Source: Synergistaceae bacterium (GTDB lineage Bacteria > Synergistota > Synergistia > Synergistales > Aminobacteriaceae). From it: a stretch of DNA of 64,000 nucleotides. Below are positions 1-9,477 of the stretch, in pieces (within the stretch, counting starts at the first letter, position 1; every line of letters begins with the position of its first letter). A program made the translations under genes and the position numbers. The notes under the pieces are model-generated. The model made no database searches. It was not told the origin of the DNA and saw nothing but the letters and a program-made list of their open reading frames with translations. Where the stretch lies: contig JALHFZ010000002.1 of NCBI GenBank assembly GCA_022837505.1, positions 1 through 64,000 of the forward strand, in the 5' to 3' direction.

Positions 1-321
1 GATGAGGATATCCCCGAGGGGGAGAACCGGCAGGGTGGAGTCGGGGCGGAAAACCCCGTCCTCCTCCCAGAGGGGAAAGGAGAGGACGTCCGTTGGGGCG
101 TCCACGTCCCGGTAGGCCCTGTTCTGCTCTCTCATCTCGTCGGGAGAGAGAAAGGAGAGGGAGATTTCAACCCTGCCGGGAAGGCCCTTTCCCTCCGGAA
201 GTTCCTCAAGGGCCGCCGCAAGCACCCCGGGGGCCCGGGCGAGGATGTCCCCGAGGGGCGATCTACTTGCCGGGTCAGGATCGTCGTTATTGTCGAGATG
301 CAATTGAAGCTTCAATGCCAT
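1..321 (-). CDS. ybeY: Endoribonuclease YbeY, 3' end cut by window edge
   Basis: The first 107 codons of a YbeY-type rRNA maturation endonuclease, read from an ATG at 321 to the window edge. The protein contains the family signature NRAYRDVDAPTDVLSFP (about residues 71-87) and ends in LGDILI. The zinc-binding H-x3-H-x5-H motif that carries the activity would lie in the missing part. The start overlaps the last 35 bases of the upstream pgpH gene, and the order phoH-pgpH-ybeY is the same as in many Gram-positive bacteria. YbeY is a single-strand RNase used in 16S rRNA 3' end processing and 70S ribosome quality control. The call is firm from sequence style and neighbourhood; integrity of the C-terminus cannot be judged here. 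Confidence 0.9.
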   Translation of the reverse strand, partial: MALKLQLHLDNNDDPDPASRSPLGDILARAPGVLAAALEELPEGKGLPGRVEISLSFLSPDEMREQNRAYRDVDAPTDVLSFPLWEEDGVFRPDSTLPVLPLGDILI

Positions 322-2422
322 CGTCCTCCCGTGTTTCTGTTTTAGGTGTGTCCTTATCAGGTGTGTCCTTTGAAATTTCCTTGAGCTCCTTCACCTTCCG
401 GGTGTGGTACATGGACTGGAAGGATGTGAGCAAAGTCTCCCCGATGACAGCAAGGTCTCTCAGGGTGAAATCTATATTGTCGAGCTGCCCCTCCGCCACC
501 TTCGCCTCGATCACTCCGTCGATGGTCTTCTTGAGATCCGGGACCGTGGTGGTGGAACGCATCTCCGCCCGGACCGCCGCCTCGATGGAGTCAACGAGCA
601 TGAGCAGCCCCGTCTCCCGTGACTGGGGGCGGGGGCCGGGGTAGCAGAACTGCTCCCGGGGGACCTCGTGCCCCTCGTTCAGGGCCTTGCGGTAGAAGTA
701 GGAGAGGCAGGTGGTGCCGTGGTGCTCCGCTATGAACTGCCGGATGAGGTCCGGCAGATGGTATTCCTCGGCGAGCTCGAGCCCCTCCCGCACATGGGAG
801 GTGATCACGAGTCCCGAGAGGGTGGGCTTGATCTCGTCGTGGATATTTTCACTGCCGAGCTGGTTCTCCACGAAGAATTGGGGGCGGCGGAGCTTGCCGA
901 TGTCGTGAAAATAGGCTCCCGCCTTGATCAGCTTCGAGTTCATCCCCAGCCGGTCTGCCACAACCTCCGCTAGAGTTCCGAGCATGAGGGAATGGTGGTA
1001 TGTCCCCGGAGCCTCGATCTGGAGCTTCTTCAGGAGGGGGTTTGAGGGGTGGCTCAGCTCCATGAGACGCAGAGGGGAGATGACGTCGAAGGTGTTCTCG
1101 AGGAGGGGAAGGATGGCGATCACCAGGGTGCTCCACACGACGTTCCCTCCGAGGAGATAGAGGAAGGTGTTCGGAAAGAGGGTGAGGTCGAAGGCCCACC
1201 GGACGAAGATCCCCACGAGGGCCTGGAGGAGGCCGAGGAGAAGCAGGTGGCTCCAGAGGTGCCCCCGGGAGTGAATCTCCTTGAGAAGAAAATACCCCGC
1301 CAGGGCGCTGACGATCCCCATGGAGGAGACGATGACCACGTGGAGGGCGGAAAGCCCGGTGACGACTACCGCTCCGAGGAGGCTTCCTCCGAGGACGACC
1401 TGGAGGGCCAGCCCCGACGGAAGGGTGAGATAGGCGCACCCGGTGAGGAAGAGGCTCCCCATCCCCTCGGCGGAGAAGGTGGAGGAGACATATTCGAGGA
1501 GCCAGCTCAGCCCCACGATGAAGGAAATATAGAGCCAGGGGTGGACCTTTCTGGACCCGGCGGAGGGCCTTCCCGTCCGGAGGCGGATCCACAGGGGCCA
1601 GAAGGGGATGGCCACCAGGGCGAAGAAGATCTGCTTCCAGGGGAAGGTGATCTCCGAGTACCCCTGCATCTTGAGAATTCCCGCCACCTGGGGGGTGATG
1701 ACCTGCCCCTTCTCCACGAGGATGTCGCCGGGGGCGACGGTCCGCTCCAGAGGCTGGAGGGATTCGGCCATTTCGCTTCTGAGGGTGCGGGTGAGGTCCT
1801 CGTCGACCCGGGTGAGGGGAGGCAGGAGTTCGTCGAGGATCTGGTAGATGATGTTGTTCTTATCCATGGGGAGGGAGAGTTTTTCTATCTCCCTCCATAT
1901 CAGCTCGGGGGAGGGGGCGAGGCCGTACCCCTCCATGGCGGCCCCTTCGAGAAAGACTTCCGCCACCCGGGCGGCCTCCCGGAGGATCTGCTTTCTTGAC
2001 TCGGGATCATCGCTTTTCAGCAGTTCCGCGAGATCGGTGGAGAGGGGAAGGTCTTCGAGTTTCCCCGCCGCCATGGCCTCGATGCGGTGGATAAGCCGGT
2101 CCTTCGCCGCCCCGTCCCGGACGAGGACGCCGGCGACCGTCTCCCCCACCCTCGACCGGAGGATCTTCGTCCCCTCTTCGTCGGCATATTTCATGGGGTA
2201 GAGGGCGAAATAGGTACGGGGGGAGAAACCTCCGGGGACAAAGCCGAGAACCCTGTCCTCGAAGGTCCATTTCATGAGCAGTACGGAGAGGGCAAAGACC
2301 ATGAGGATAACAACCGCCCCGATGCGGAAGAGGGGGTACCCCTCCGCAATCCAGCCGATGATCCCTGTACTTTTTCCGGAGCGGCCCGGTTTTTTACCCG
2401 TTCCGTTCGCGCTGCTCGTCAT
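287..2422 (-). CDS. pgpH: 7TM-HD membrane phosphohydrolase, PgpH type (c-di-AMP phosphodiesterase)
   Basis: A 711-residue membrane protein. It has one N-terminal membrane helix (about residues 34-52), an extracytoplasmic 7TMR-HDED-like region (about 55-260), a block of hydrophobic helices (about 263-450) and a cytoplasmic HD domain. HD-domain metal ligands are visible at HH 476-477 and HDIGK 506-510, followed by further conserved histidines (SHVREG, EHHGT). This architecture is that of PgpH/YqfF, which hydrolyses cyclic di-AMP to pApA. It overlaps phoH upstream by 29 bases and ybeY downstream by 35, so the three are surely co-transcribed. The c-di-AMP synthase cdaA lies in the same window at 20286-21098. 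The substrate is inferred from the family, not shown by sequence alone. Confidence 0.9.
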   Translation of the reverse strand: MTSSANGTGKKPGRSGKSTGIIGWIAEGYPLFRIGAVVILMVFALSVLLMKWTFEDRVLGFVPGGFSPRTYFALYPMKYADEEGTKILRSRVGETVAGVLVRDGAAKDRLIHRIEAMAAGKLEDLPLSTDLAELLKSDDPESRKQILREAARVAEVFLEGAAMEGYGLAPSPELIWREIEKLSLPMDKNNIIYQILDELLPPLTRVDEDLTRTLRSEMAESLQPLERTVAPGDILVEKGQVITPQVAGILKMQGYSEITFPWKQIFFALVAIPFWPLWIRLRTGRPSAGSRKVHPWLYISFIVGLSWLLEYVSSTFSAEGMGSLFLTGCAYLTLPSGLALQVVLGGSLLGAVVVTGLSALHVVIVSSMGIVSALAGYFLLKEIHSRGHLWSHLLLLGLLQALVGIFVRWAFDLTLFPNTFLYLLGGNVVWSTLVIAILPLLENTFDVISPLRLMELSHPSNPLLKKLQIEAPGTYHHSLMLGTLAEVVADRLGMNSKLIKAGAYFHDIGKLRRPQFFVENQLGSENIHDEIKPTLSGLVITSHVREGLELAEEYHLPDLIRQFIAEHHGTTCLSYFYRKALNEGHEVPREQFCYPGPRPQSRETGLLMLVDSIEAAVRAEMRSTTTVPDLKKTIDGVIEAKVAEGQLDNIDFTLRDLAVIGETLLTSFQSMYHTRKVKELKEISKDTPDKDTPKTETREDDGIEASIASRQ

Positions 2423-3404
2423 ACCGTTCGTAAGCCTTCACCACCTGCTGGACTATCTCGTGGCGCACCACGTCAGAGTGGGTGAGATAGAAGAATTCTA
2501 TCCCCTCGATATCCTGCAGTATCTCCCGGACCTGCTTGAGCCCGGACATCCTCCCCGAGGGGAGGTCGACCTGGGTGACGTCGCCGGTGACCACCGCCTT
2601 TGATCCGAAGCCGAGGCGGGTGAGGAACATCTTCATCTGCTCGGGGGTGGTGTTCTGGGCCTCGTCGAGGATGATGAAGCTGTCGTTGAGGGTGCGCCCC
2701 CTCATGTAGGCGAGGGGGGCGATCTCAATGACCCCCTTGTCCACGTACCGGAGGAAACGCTCCGGCGAGAGGAGCTCGTAGAAGGCGTCGTAGAGGGGGC
2801 GGACGTAGGGCTCCACCTTCTCCCGGAGATCTCCGGGGAGATATCCGAGGCTCTCCCCCGCCTCCACGGCGGGGCGGACGAGGACGATCCTGCTGATGGC
2901 CGAGGCCTTCAGCAAAGAGACGGCATGGCATACGGCGAGATAGGTCTTCCCCGTCCCCGCCGGGCCGATGGTGAAGACGATATGGTTTGACCGGATGGCC
3001 TGGAGGTAGTTCCGCTGCCCCTCCGTCTTGGCCCGGATCGGCTTTCCCCTTGCAGTGGTGCAGATAACCTCGGAGAAGATGTGGGAGAGGTTGACCTCCC
3101 CCTTTTCGGCGATCATGTCCATGGCATAGCGTACATCGGCGAGATGGATGCTGTGACCCTTTCCCGCGATGGCGTGAAGCTGCTGGAGAAGTCCGTGGAC
3201 CTCGTTCACCGCGTCGCTGTCGGGACCGCGGACAGCCATGCGCTGCCCCCGCACCATAATGCGCACGGGGTAGCGCAGCTCCACGGCGTCGATATTCTCG
3301 TCGTCCTTGCCTGCAAGGCGAGCCAGAGTATCGCTGTCGGCGAATTCAAGCTCTTTTAAAAAGACTCCCGTCTCCCGGGGGTCGAAATCACCATTTCTTT
3401 CCAT
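2394..3404 (-). CDS. phoH: PhoH-like ATPase
   Basis: A 336-residue protein with an N-terminal KH/R3H-like segment and a P-loop ATPase domain. The Walker A motif GPAGTGKT is at about residues 147-154 and the Walker B-like DEAQNTT at about residue 247. Length and order fit PhoH/YbeZ, an ATPase or RNA-helicase-like partner of YbeY in ribosome maturation. Its 3' end overlaps pgpH by 29 bases and it is followed by ybeY, the usual arrangement. The name comes from phosphate-starvation induction in E. coli; nothing in the sequence here shows a Pho box. Start: ATG at 3404. Confidence 0.93.
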   Translation of the reverse strand: MERNGDFDPRETGVFLKELEFADSDTLARLAGKDDENIDAVELRYPVRIMVRGQRMAVRGPDSDAVNEVHGLLQQLHAIAGKGHSIHLADVRYAMDMIAEKGEVNLSHIFSEVICTTARGKPIRAKTEGQRNYLQAIRSNHIVFTIGPAGTGKTYLAVCHAVSLLKASAISRIVLVRPAVEAGESLGYLPGDLREKVEPYVRPLYDAFYELLSPERFLRYVDKGVIEIAPLAYMRGRTLNDSFIILDEAQNTTPEQMKMFLTRLGFGSKAVVTGDVTQVDLPSGRMSGLKQVREILQDIEGIEFFYLTHSDVVRHEIVQQVVKAYERYDEQRERNG

Positions 3405-3428
3405 CTGTCTGTGTAGTGTCCCTCTTTT

Positions 3429-4925
3429 CTACAGGGGGTAGGCGGCTCCGTCCACAAGCTCTGCGAGGCCGACGTCGACCTTTAACTCCCGGGCGAATTT
3501 CTTCATGAGGAAATCCTTCGCCACATTGGGGAAAAGGACATAGCTGAGCACGTCCTCGGGCTGAAGCACCCAGGGACCGACGATCTCCCGGGCAGCCTCA
3601 AGCTCGGGGGGAATGAATTCTCCCGGCCGGCCGGTGATGGGCTGCTCGTCCCCGATGACTTTTTTCTGAATCTCCGGGTCAACCTCTGCGGGGGGCTTGC
3701 CGTACTGTCCGAGGAAGTAGCTCTTGACCTCCTTCGGCACGATCTTCCATCGTTCGCCCACAAGGACGTTGAGGGTAGCCTGGGTGCCCACGATCTGGCT
3801 TGTGGGGGTCACGAGGGGGGGGTACCCCATCTCCTTGCGGACCCTGGGAACCTCCTTCAGAACCTCCTGCAGGCGGTCGAGGGCGTTCTGATCCCTGAGC
3901 TGGCTCACGAGGTTTGAGTACATCCCCCCTGGGATCTGGTAGATGAGCACGTTTATGTCGATTCCCCCGAGATCCATAAAGATCTTCGAATGCTTTTCAC
4001 GGATCTTCTTGAAGTGATGGGTGATGGGGACAAGCTGCTCGAGTTCGATATCCGTATCGAAGGCCCCGCCCCTCAGCCCGGCAACGAGGGATTCCACGGG
4101 GGGCTGGCTCGTTCCGAGGGCGAAGGGGGACATGGCGCAGTCCACCACGTCGGCGCCGGCCTCAAGGCCGGCGTAGTAGGCCATGGAGGCCATGCCGCTC
4201 GTATAGTGGGAGTGGATCTGAACGGGAAGGTTCGTCTCCTTTTTGATGGCCTTCACGAGGGCCGCGGTCTCCACGGGGCTGATGATCCCCGCCATGTCCT
4301 TGATGCAGATGGAGTCGGCCCCCATGGATTTCATCTGCCGGGAGAGATCGGCGAAGGCCTTGAGGGAGTGCACCGGCGAGAGGGTGAATGAGAAGGAGAG
4401 CTGGAGATGGGCTCCCTCTTTTTTGATCTGGTCGGCAGCGACCTCCATGTTCCTGAGGTCGTTGAGGGCGTCGAAGACGCGGATGATGTCCAGGCCGTTC
4501 CCCACGGCCCGCTTGACGAACTCCCGGACCGTATCGTCGGCGTAGTGGCGGTACCCCACGACGTTCTGCCCCCGGAGGAGCATCTGGAGCTTCGTCTTCT
4601 TGAAGAGCTTGCGGAGGATTCTGAGGCGCTCCCAGGGGTCCTCGTCAAGGTAGCGCATGGCCGTGTCGAAGGTGGCCCCTCCCCAGACTTCCATGGAGTG
4701 GAAACCCACGTCGTCCATCATCTCCGCCACGGGGATCATGTCCTCTATCCCCATCCTGGTGGCCATGAGGGACTGGTGTCCGTCCCGAAGGCTTGTGTCG
4801 GTGATCCCTATCTTGCGGACCGCCGGTGACGGGGCTTCTCTTTTTTCCGTTTCCTGCTGAAAGATTATCTTCTTTTCGTCTTCCTTCGGTGAAGGATTGC
4901 TTTTTTTAGCCTGATCGTTCTTCAT
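3429..4925 (-). CDS. pycB: Carboxyltransferase subunit of pyruvate carboxylase / oxaloacetate decarboxylase alpha type, no biotin domain
   Basis: A 498-residue protein made of the HMGL-like carboxyltransferase barrel plus the conserved C-terminal PYC/OADA region. The signature ITDTSLRDGHQSL is near residue 41. Next come the conserved segment LLRGQNVVGYRHYADD and the metal/lysine-containing SICIKDMAGI strand. It stops after the PYC_OADA domain and lacks the C-terminal biotin-carboxyl-carrier segment with its MKM motif. It must therefore work with a separate biotin protein encoded elsewhere, as in methylmalonyl-CoA carboxyltransferase 5S, PycB or OadA-type systems. Which of these reactions it performs cannot be told from this subunit alone. 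A GGAGG sits 11 bases before the ATG at 4925. Confidence 0.87.
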   Translation of the reverse strand: MKNDQAKKSNPSPKEDEKKIIFQQETEKREAPSPAVRKIGITDTSLRDGHQSLMATRMGIEDMIPVAEMMDDVGFHSMEVWGGATFDTAMRYLDEDPWERLRILRKLFKKTKLQMLLRGQNVVGYRHYADDTVREFVKRAVGNGLDIIRVFDALNDLRNMEVAADQIKKEGAHLQLSFSFTLSPVHSLKAFADLSRQMKSMGADSICIKDMAGIISPVETAALVKAIKKETNLPVQIHSHYTSGMASMAYYAGLEAGADVVDCAMSPFALGTSQPPVESLVAGLRGGAFDTDIELEQLVPITHHFKKIREKHSKIFMDLGGIDINVLIYQIPGGMYSNLVSQLRDQNALDRLQEVLKEVPRVRKEMGYPPLVTPTSQIVGTQATLNVLVGERWKIVPKEVKSYFLGQYGKPPAEVDPEIQKKVIGDEQPITGRPGEFIPPELEAAREIVGPWVLQPEDVLSYVLFPNVAKDFLMKKFARELKVDVGLAELVDGAAYPL

Positions 4926-4986
4926 TTTCTCATTTTCCTCCGTTTATTCAGATGATATTTATTCCGTACTTTTCTTTCGAAATCTT

Positions 4987-5793
4987 TCACTCTCCGGAAC
5001 AGTCGGCCTTGGCACGGTTCCACAGGGTGTCAAGTTCATCCGTTGAGTAGGAGCTCCAGGGGCGCTCATCGGCAGCTACGTATTCCTCGACCCGGCGGAA
5101 CCTCTGGTCGAACTTTCCGTTGGCCCTGGCGAGGGCCGCTTCGGGGTTGACCCCGAGGTGTCTGGCGAGGTTGACCGAAGCAAAGAAAAGATCCCCCATT
5201 TCCTCTTCCAGGATTTCTTTCCTTCCGGTTTCCGCCGCCTGGCGGACCTCTTCCAGTTCCTCCTCCACTTTACCATAAAGGGGAGAAAGTTCCCCCTTTT
5301 TCCAGTCAAAACCTACGTGAGCTGCCTTCGACTGGATGCGCCCGGCCTTGGCCAGGGGGGGAAGCCCCCTGGGAACTCCTCCGAGGAGGGAAAGGTCCTT
5401 CTTCTTTTTCGCCTTTTCGCCGGTCTTGATCTCCTCCCAGTTCCGGAGGACCTCCGCGCTTGTAGCGGCATCCCTGCCGGCGAAGACATGGGGGTGGCGG
5501 CGCACAAGCTTTTCCGTCAGGCCGGTCAGGACATCCTTCATGGAGAAGAGCCCCTCCTCCTCGGCCACGGACGCCACGAAGACCACCTGGAGAAGGAGGT
5601 CGCCGCACTCCTCCATTATATCCTCAGCCCTTCCTCCCGAGATGGCCTCCACGAGTTCGTAGGCCTCTTCGACGATGTATGTCCTGAGGTCGGACAAAGT
5701 CTGTTCTCTGTCCCAGGGGCACCCCCCCGGGGCGCGCAGCCTTTTCATGACCTCCAAGAGTTCCTCGAAGGACCGGTTGTTCTCCTGATTCAT
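4987..5793 (-). CDS. mazG: Nucleoside triphosphate pyrophosphohydrolase MazG
   Basis: Starting at the ATG of MNQENN (5793), the protein is 268 residues, close to the usual two-domain MazG length. The N-terminal domain has the hallmark LRAPGGCPWDREQT, then VEEAYELVEAI and EECGDLLLQVVF, with the EExxE...ExxD magnesium-binding residues. The C-terminal half repeats the pattern (EEELEEVRQA, EEEMGDLFFA). The enzyme hydrolyses NTPs and dNTPs to NMPs and PPi, probably for nucleotide-pool cleaning. The reading frame is open further upstream, but that part only shadows mfd. The start overlaps the mfd stop as ATGA, indicating translational coupling. Confidence 0.94.
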   Translation of the reverse strand: MNQENNRSFEELLEVMKRLRAPGGCPWDREQTLSDLRTYIVEEAYELVEAISGGRAEDIMEECGDLLLQVVFVASVAEEEGLFSMKDVLTGLTEKLVRRHPHVFAGRDAATSAEVLRNWEEIKTGEKAKKKKDLSLLGGVPRGLPPLAKAGRIQSKAAHVGFDWKKGELSPLYGKVEEELEEVRQAAETGRKEILEEEMGDLFFASVNLARHLGVNPEAALARANGKFDQRFRRVEEYVAADERPWSSYSTDELDTLWNRAKADCSGE

Positions 5794-8700
5794 CTTTCCG
5801 CCCCCTGTTTGAGATGACGGACGGCACTCAGGATATCGGCGAGGCCGGAGCTCCCTCCGGGGCCGATGAGTCCCTTTGCCCGTCCGTACCAGTTTTTCTT
5901 CTTTCCGAGAGCATCGAAGAGGGGGCCCGACCCCTGAAGGACCGTGTCCCGTCTCGTACTCTCCACAGAGACGATACCATATTTGCCCCCCCGGGACCGC
6001 AGCAAAGATACGGAAAAAAGATTCTGAAGGCTCTGGGGGAGGGGTCCGAAGCGGTCGAGGACCTCCCTTTCGATGTCCCGGAGCTCTTCCCACCCCTCAA
6101 GGCGGAGAAGTCGCCGGTAGAGGGCGATGCGGATGGATTCCTGGGGGATGTAGGATGAGGGCACGAGACAGGGGAAGTCCACTGAGACGGAGGCGGACGC
6201 CGGGAGGGTTCCCCGGAGACGGCCGATCTCCTCCTCGAGAAGGCGGTAATAGAGGAAGGATTCCGCCCCCCTCCGCTCTTCTCCGTGCTGGGCCGTCCCG
6301 AGGAGATCGCCGCTCCCCCGGATGCGGAGATCCTCCATGGCGAGATCGTATCCGGCCCCCCTGTCCCCCACGGAGGTGATGGCGTCGAGGCGTTCGAGGG
6401 TCTCCCGGCTGAGGGGCTGCCCCTCGGGGTAGAGAAACCACGCATAGGCCGCCTCCTCCCTGCGCCCTATGCGCCCCCGGAGCTGGTACATCTGGGCGAG
6501 GCCGAGCTGCCTGCTGTCCTCGACGATAAGGGTGTTCGCTCCCGGTACGTCGAGGCCGCTTTCGATGATAGTCGTGCAGAGGAGGATCTGAATCTCATTG
6601 TTGTAGAACTTCATCATGGTCTCCTCGAGCTCCCGCTCTCTGACCCTTCCGTGTACGACTCCGAGGGTGGCGGAGGGGAAGAGCTTCCGGAGAAAGGCCG
6701 CCCGGTCCTCGATCCCCTCGATCCGGTTCGTGACGTAGAAGACCTGTCCCCCCCGTTCGAGCTCCCGGTGCACCGCTTTCTTTATCATGGAGGCATTCCA
6801 CGGGGCCGCCGTGGTGACCACCGGAACGCGGTTCCTCGGGGGGTCGTTCAGCACGGAGATGTTCCTCAGCCCCTTGAGGGAGAGGGAGAGGGAGCGGGGA
6901 ATGGGGGTGGCCGACAGCATGAGGACGTCAAGGGCTTCCCTTCCGGCCTTGAGTTTTTCCTTGGAGAGGACGCCGAAGCGATGCTCCTCATCCACCACGA
7001 GGAGGCCGAGGTCGGAGAAGACCACGTCCTTCTGAAGCATCCTCGCGGTGCCGATGAGAATATCCACCCGCCCCTCGGCCACCTGCCGGAGGACTTCCCT
7101 CTGTTCCCGGAGGGGGAGAAATCTCGAGAGGAGCGCCACCCTCACGGGGAAACCGGTCATCCGGGCAGTGAAGGAGAGATAGTGCTGTTGGGCAAGGATT
7201 GTGGTAGGGACGAGGACCGCCGTCTGCTTTCCCCCCTGGGCTGCCCGGAAGGCCGCCCGGACAGCCACCTCCGTCTTGCCGTACCCCACATCCCCCACGA
7301 GAAGGCGGTCCATGGGAAGGGGTTTCTCCATGTCCGCCATCACCTCGGAGACAGCCTTGAGCTGGTCGCGGGTTTCGGGGTATGGAAATGCCTCCTCGAA
7401 CTCCCGGGTGAGGTCGTCGGCGGGAGGAAAGGGGTACCCCGGGACGATCTCCCTTCGGGCGTAGAGCTCGAGGAGGGCGGCCAGTTCTTCCCGAACCCTT
7501 TCCTTTGTCTTGGCGACGGACTTCTTCCATTTCGACCCCTTCAGGGAGTCGAGACGGACATCCTCGTCGGCAAAATCGGGAAGGGGGGTAACCTTGTAGA
7601 GCTGAAGAACGGGGAGAAAGAGGCGCTGGTTGTTAGCGAACTCGAGGATGAGGCTGTCCATTACCTCGCCGGAGACGGAGATCTCCTCCGACCCCCGGAA
7701 GACACACAGGCCGTAGTCCTCGTGGACGAGGAGCTGTCCGTCGGAAAGACGGGCGCTCCACTCCGCCGGAGGTGCAGGGAGACCGGAGGGGCCGATTTTC
7801 TCGGAGATCCCCGCGAGTTCGAGATCGGAGACGTAGACGATCCGCTCCTCCGGGTCGAGAAAGCCCCGGGAGAGGGTCCCCTCCACGGGGGTGATCCACT
7901 CCCGGGCACCGAAGGAAAGAATGCGGGGATTTTGTGTAACGAGCCGGACGGAGTATCCGTCGTTTCTCCAGGTTTCGCCGGTCCACAGGAATTTCTCGAG
8001 GTTCCCCCGGAAGAGGGGAACTTCCTCGAGGGTGAACCCTCCCCGGGTGTACTGAAGGGATGCCGTGACCCGGAGGGTGTCCCGGGAGGCGAGGGAGAGG
8101 AAAAGTCCGCTCCATGGAGGGAGGGGGAGCCCCCCCTCTGCGGAGGCGATCTCGTTCCACAGAAACTGATAGGATTCCGCCGAGGTCTCGATCCGGGAGG
8201 GTTCAAACAGGACGATCCGCGTCTCTTCGGAAAGAAAATCCCCGAGGGCGGCGTTTTTTGAGGAGTTCAGAGAGTGAATTTCCACGGAGTCGAGGATCCC
8301 CACGCTCTTCTGAGTTGAAGGGGAGAAGCTGCGGAGGCTCTCCACGGACTCGTCGAAGAACTCGATCCGAAGGGGGTGGGCGTAGGCCGGATCGAAGAGG
8401 TCGAGGATATACCCCCGGAAGACGAACTGCCCGGGGGACCAGACGAGGTCGGACCGGACGTACCCTCCGTGGACGAGCCAGTCAAGGAGGCGCTCCCGGC
8501 TGTAGATCTCTCCGGGGCGGATGAGGAGATCCCCCTCTCCCCTTCGAAAGGGGGCCATGAGTGCTCCGGGGGTCGCAAGGGCGATCCCCCCCCCCTCCTT
8601 CCACCGGGAGAGGATCTCCCCCCTCTGGAGGGGAAGGGCACGGCCGGATACCCCCTCGGCAGTGAGGGGGATTTCCGGGAGGAGAAAGGCGTTTTCCTCG

Positions 8701-8903
8701 GGAAAGAGGGTTCGCCAGTCGGCGAGAAAGGTACGGGCCTGTTTTCCGTCAGGGAGGACCACAAGGGCGGATTGCCCCGGCGCGCGGCAGATCCAGCACC
8801 GGGCGGCGCCGTCGAGGGGAAGATGAAGGGCGGCTCCCGAGGTCCAGAGGCTTTTCTCCCTGGACCATATCCTGTTTTCGGTTTTTTCAGAGAGTGAGGT
8901 CAT
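5790..8903 (-). CDS. mfd: Transcription-repair coupling factor Mfd
   Basis: A 1037-residue protein, slightly shorter than E. coli Mfd (1148). Domain order is a UvrB-like N-terminal region, the RNA-polymerase-interacting (CarD-like) domain around residues 390-470, superfamily 2 translocase motifs and a C-terminal TRCF domain. The translocase motifs include Walker A LVGDVGYGKTEVAVRAAF and the DEEH box VVDEEHRFGV. The TRCF domain reads PQESIRIALYRRL. Mfd removes stalled RNA polymerase and recruits UvrA. It lies 1 base after the pth stop and its own stop overlaps the mazG start. The start ATG at 8903 is not preceded by a strong ribosome site and may depend on coupling to pth. Confidence 0.96.
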   Translation of the reverse strand: MTSLSEKTENRIWSREKSLWTSGAALHLPLDGAARCWICRAPGQSALVVLPDGKQARTFLADWRTLFPEENAFLLPEIPLTAEGVSGRALPLQRGEILSRWKEGGGIALATPGALMAPFRRGEGDLLIRPGEIYSRERLLDWLVHGGYVRSDLVWSPGQFVFRGYILDLFDPAYAHPLRIEFFDESVESLRSFSPSTQKSVGILDSVEIHSLNSSKNAALGDFLSEETRIVLFEPSRIETSAESYQFLWNEIASAEGGLPLPPWSGLFLSLASRDTLRVTASLQYTRGGFTLEEVPLFRGNLEKFLWTGETWRNDGYSVRLVTQNPRILSFGAREWITPVEGTLSRGFLDPEERIVYVSDLELAGISEKIGPSGLPAPPAEWSARLSDGQLLVHEDYGLCVFRGSEEISVSGEVMDSLILEFANNQRLFLPVLQLYKVTPLPDFADEDVRLDSLKGSKWKKSVAKTKERVREELAALLELYARREIVPGYPFPPADDLTREFEEAFPYPETRDQLKAVSEVMADMEKPLPMDRLLVGDVGYGKTEVAVRAAFRAAQGGKQTAVLVPTTILAQQHYLSFTARMTGFPVRVALLSRFLPLREQREVLRQVAEGRVDILIGTARMLQKDVVFSDLGLLVVDEEHRFGVLSKEKLKAGREALDVLMLSATPIPRSLSLSLKGLRNISVLNDPPRNRVPVVTTAAPWNASMIKKAVHRELERGGQVFYVTNRIEGIEDRAAFLRKLFPSATLGVVHGRVRERELEETMMKFYNNEIQILLCTTIIESGLDVPGANTLIVEDSRQLGLAQMYQLRGRIGRREEAAYAWFLYPEGQPLSRETLERLDAITSVGDRGAGYDLAMEDLRIRGSGDLLGTAQHGEERRGAESFLYYRLLEEEIGRLRGTLPASASVSVDFPCLVPSSYIPQESIRIALYRRLLRLEGWEELRDIEREVLDRFGPLPQSLQNLFSVSLLRSRGGKYGIVSVESTRRDTVLQGSGPLFDALGKKKNWYGRAKGLIGPGGSSGLADILSAVRHLKQGAER

Positions 8904-8904
8904 A

Positions 8905-9471
8905 TCAGCTTACGCCGTTTATCCTGTTCATCCCCTCGTCCGGGCCCAGGGAAATCCAGAGGGAGGCGGCATCTGCCGCCCGGTCGGTCAGATCGGGAAG
9001 GGACGCGCGCTCCTCCCGGGAGAAGTTTCCGAGAACCCAGGATACGATCCCCTTTTCATCGGGGACGGCCCCGACTCCCACCCGGAGGCGGGTGACCTCA
9101 AGGGTTCCCGCCGCGGCAAGAACGGAGATCATCCCCTTGTGGCCGCCGGCCGAGCCCTTCTTGCGCATCCGCAGGCGCCCGAAGGGGAGGGCCACATCGT
9201 CATAAATTACGAGGACATCCTCCCAGGAGAGGCGGAAGTAGTCCACAGCCTCCCGGAGGGCTTTGCCGCTGAGGTTCATCCACGTCAGGGGCTTCATAAG
9301 GAGGATTTTCTCTCCCTTCTGAAAGGTAGTCCAGACCATGGAGGAGAACTGCATCTTTGCCGGGCCGCAGGAAAACCGGCTGACCAGGGAATCCACCACG
9401 AGCCAGCCGGCATTGTGCCGCGAAAAGACATATTCCGGTCCGGGGTTGCCCAATCCGGCGATGAGCTTCAA
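8905..9471 (-). CDS. pth: Peptidyl-tRNA hydrolase
   Basis: A 188-residue enzyme of the bacterial Pth family, releasing tRNA from prematurely dropped peptidyl-tRNA. It begins with the family signature IAGLGNPGPEYVFSRHNAGW, containing the catalytic His and Asn. It also shows KPLTWMNLSGKA and the conserved DDVALPFGRLRMRKKGSAGG segment. It follows rplY (6 bases between them), a common bacterial pairing, and mfd follows immediately. Length is normal. Confidence 0.97.
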   Translation of the reverse strand: MKLIAGLGNPGPEYVFSRHNAGWLVVDSLVSRFSCGPAKMQFSSMVWTTFQKGEKILLMKPLTWMNLSGKALREAVDYFRLSWEDVLVIYDDVALPFGRLRMRKKGSAGGHKGMISVLAAAGTLEVTRLRVGVGAVPDEKGIVSWVLGNFSREERASLPDLTDRAADAASLWISLGPDEGMNRINGVS

Positions 9472-9477
9472 TGAGAA

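Noticed and set aside
1049..1999. 316-codon open frame on the plus strand inside pgpH (and several similar long antisense frames, e.g. 6285-8261 in mfd and 25708-27603 in dnaE)
   Set aside because: Composition is that of antisense shadows in high-GC genes (strings of Gly, Glu, Asp, Pro, His); no ribosome sites or known domains.
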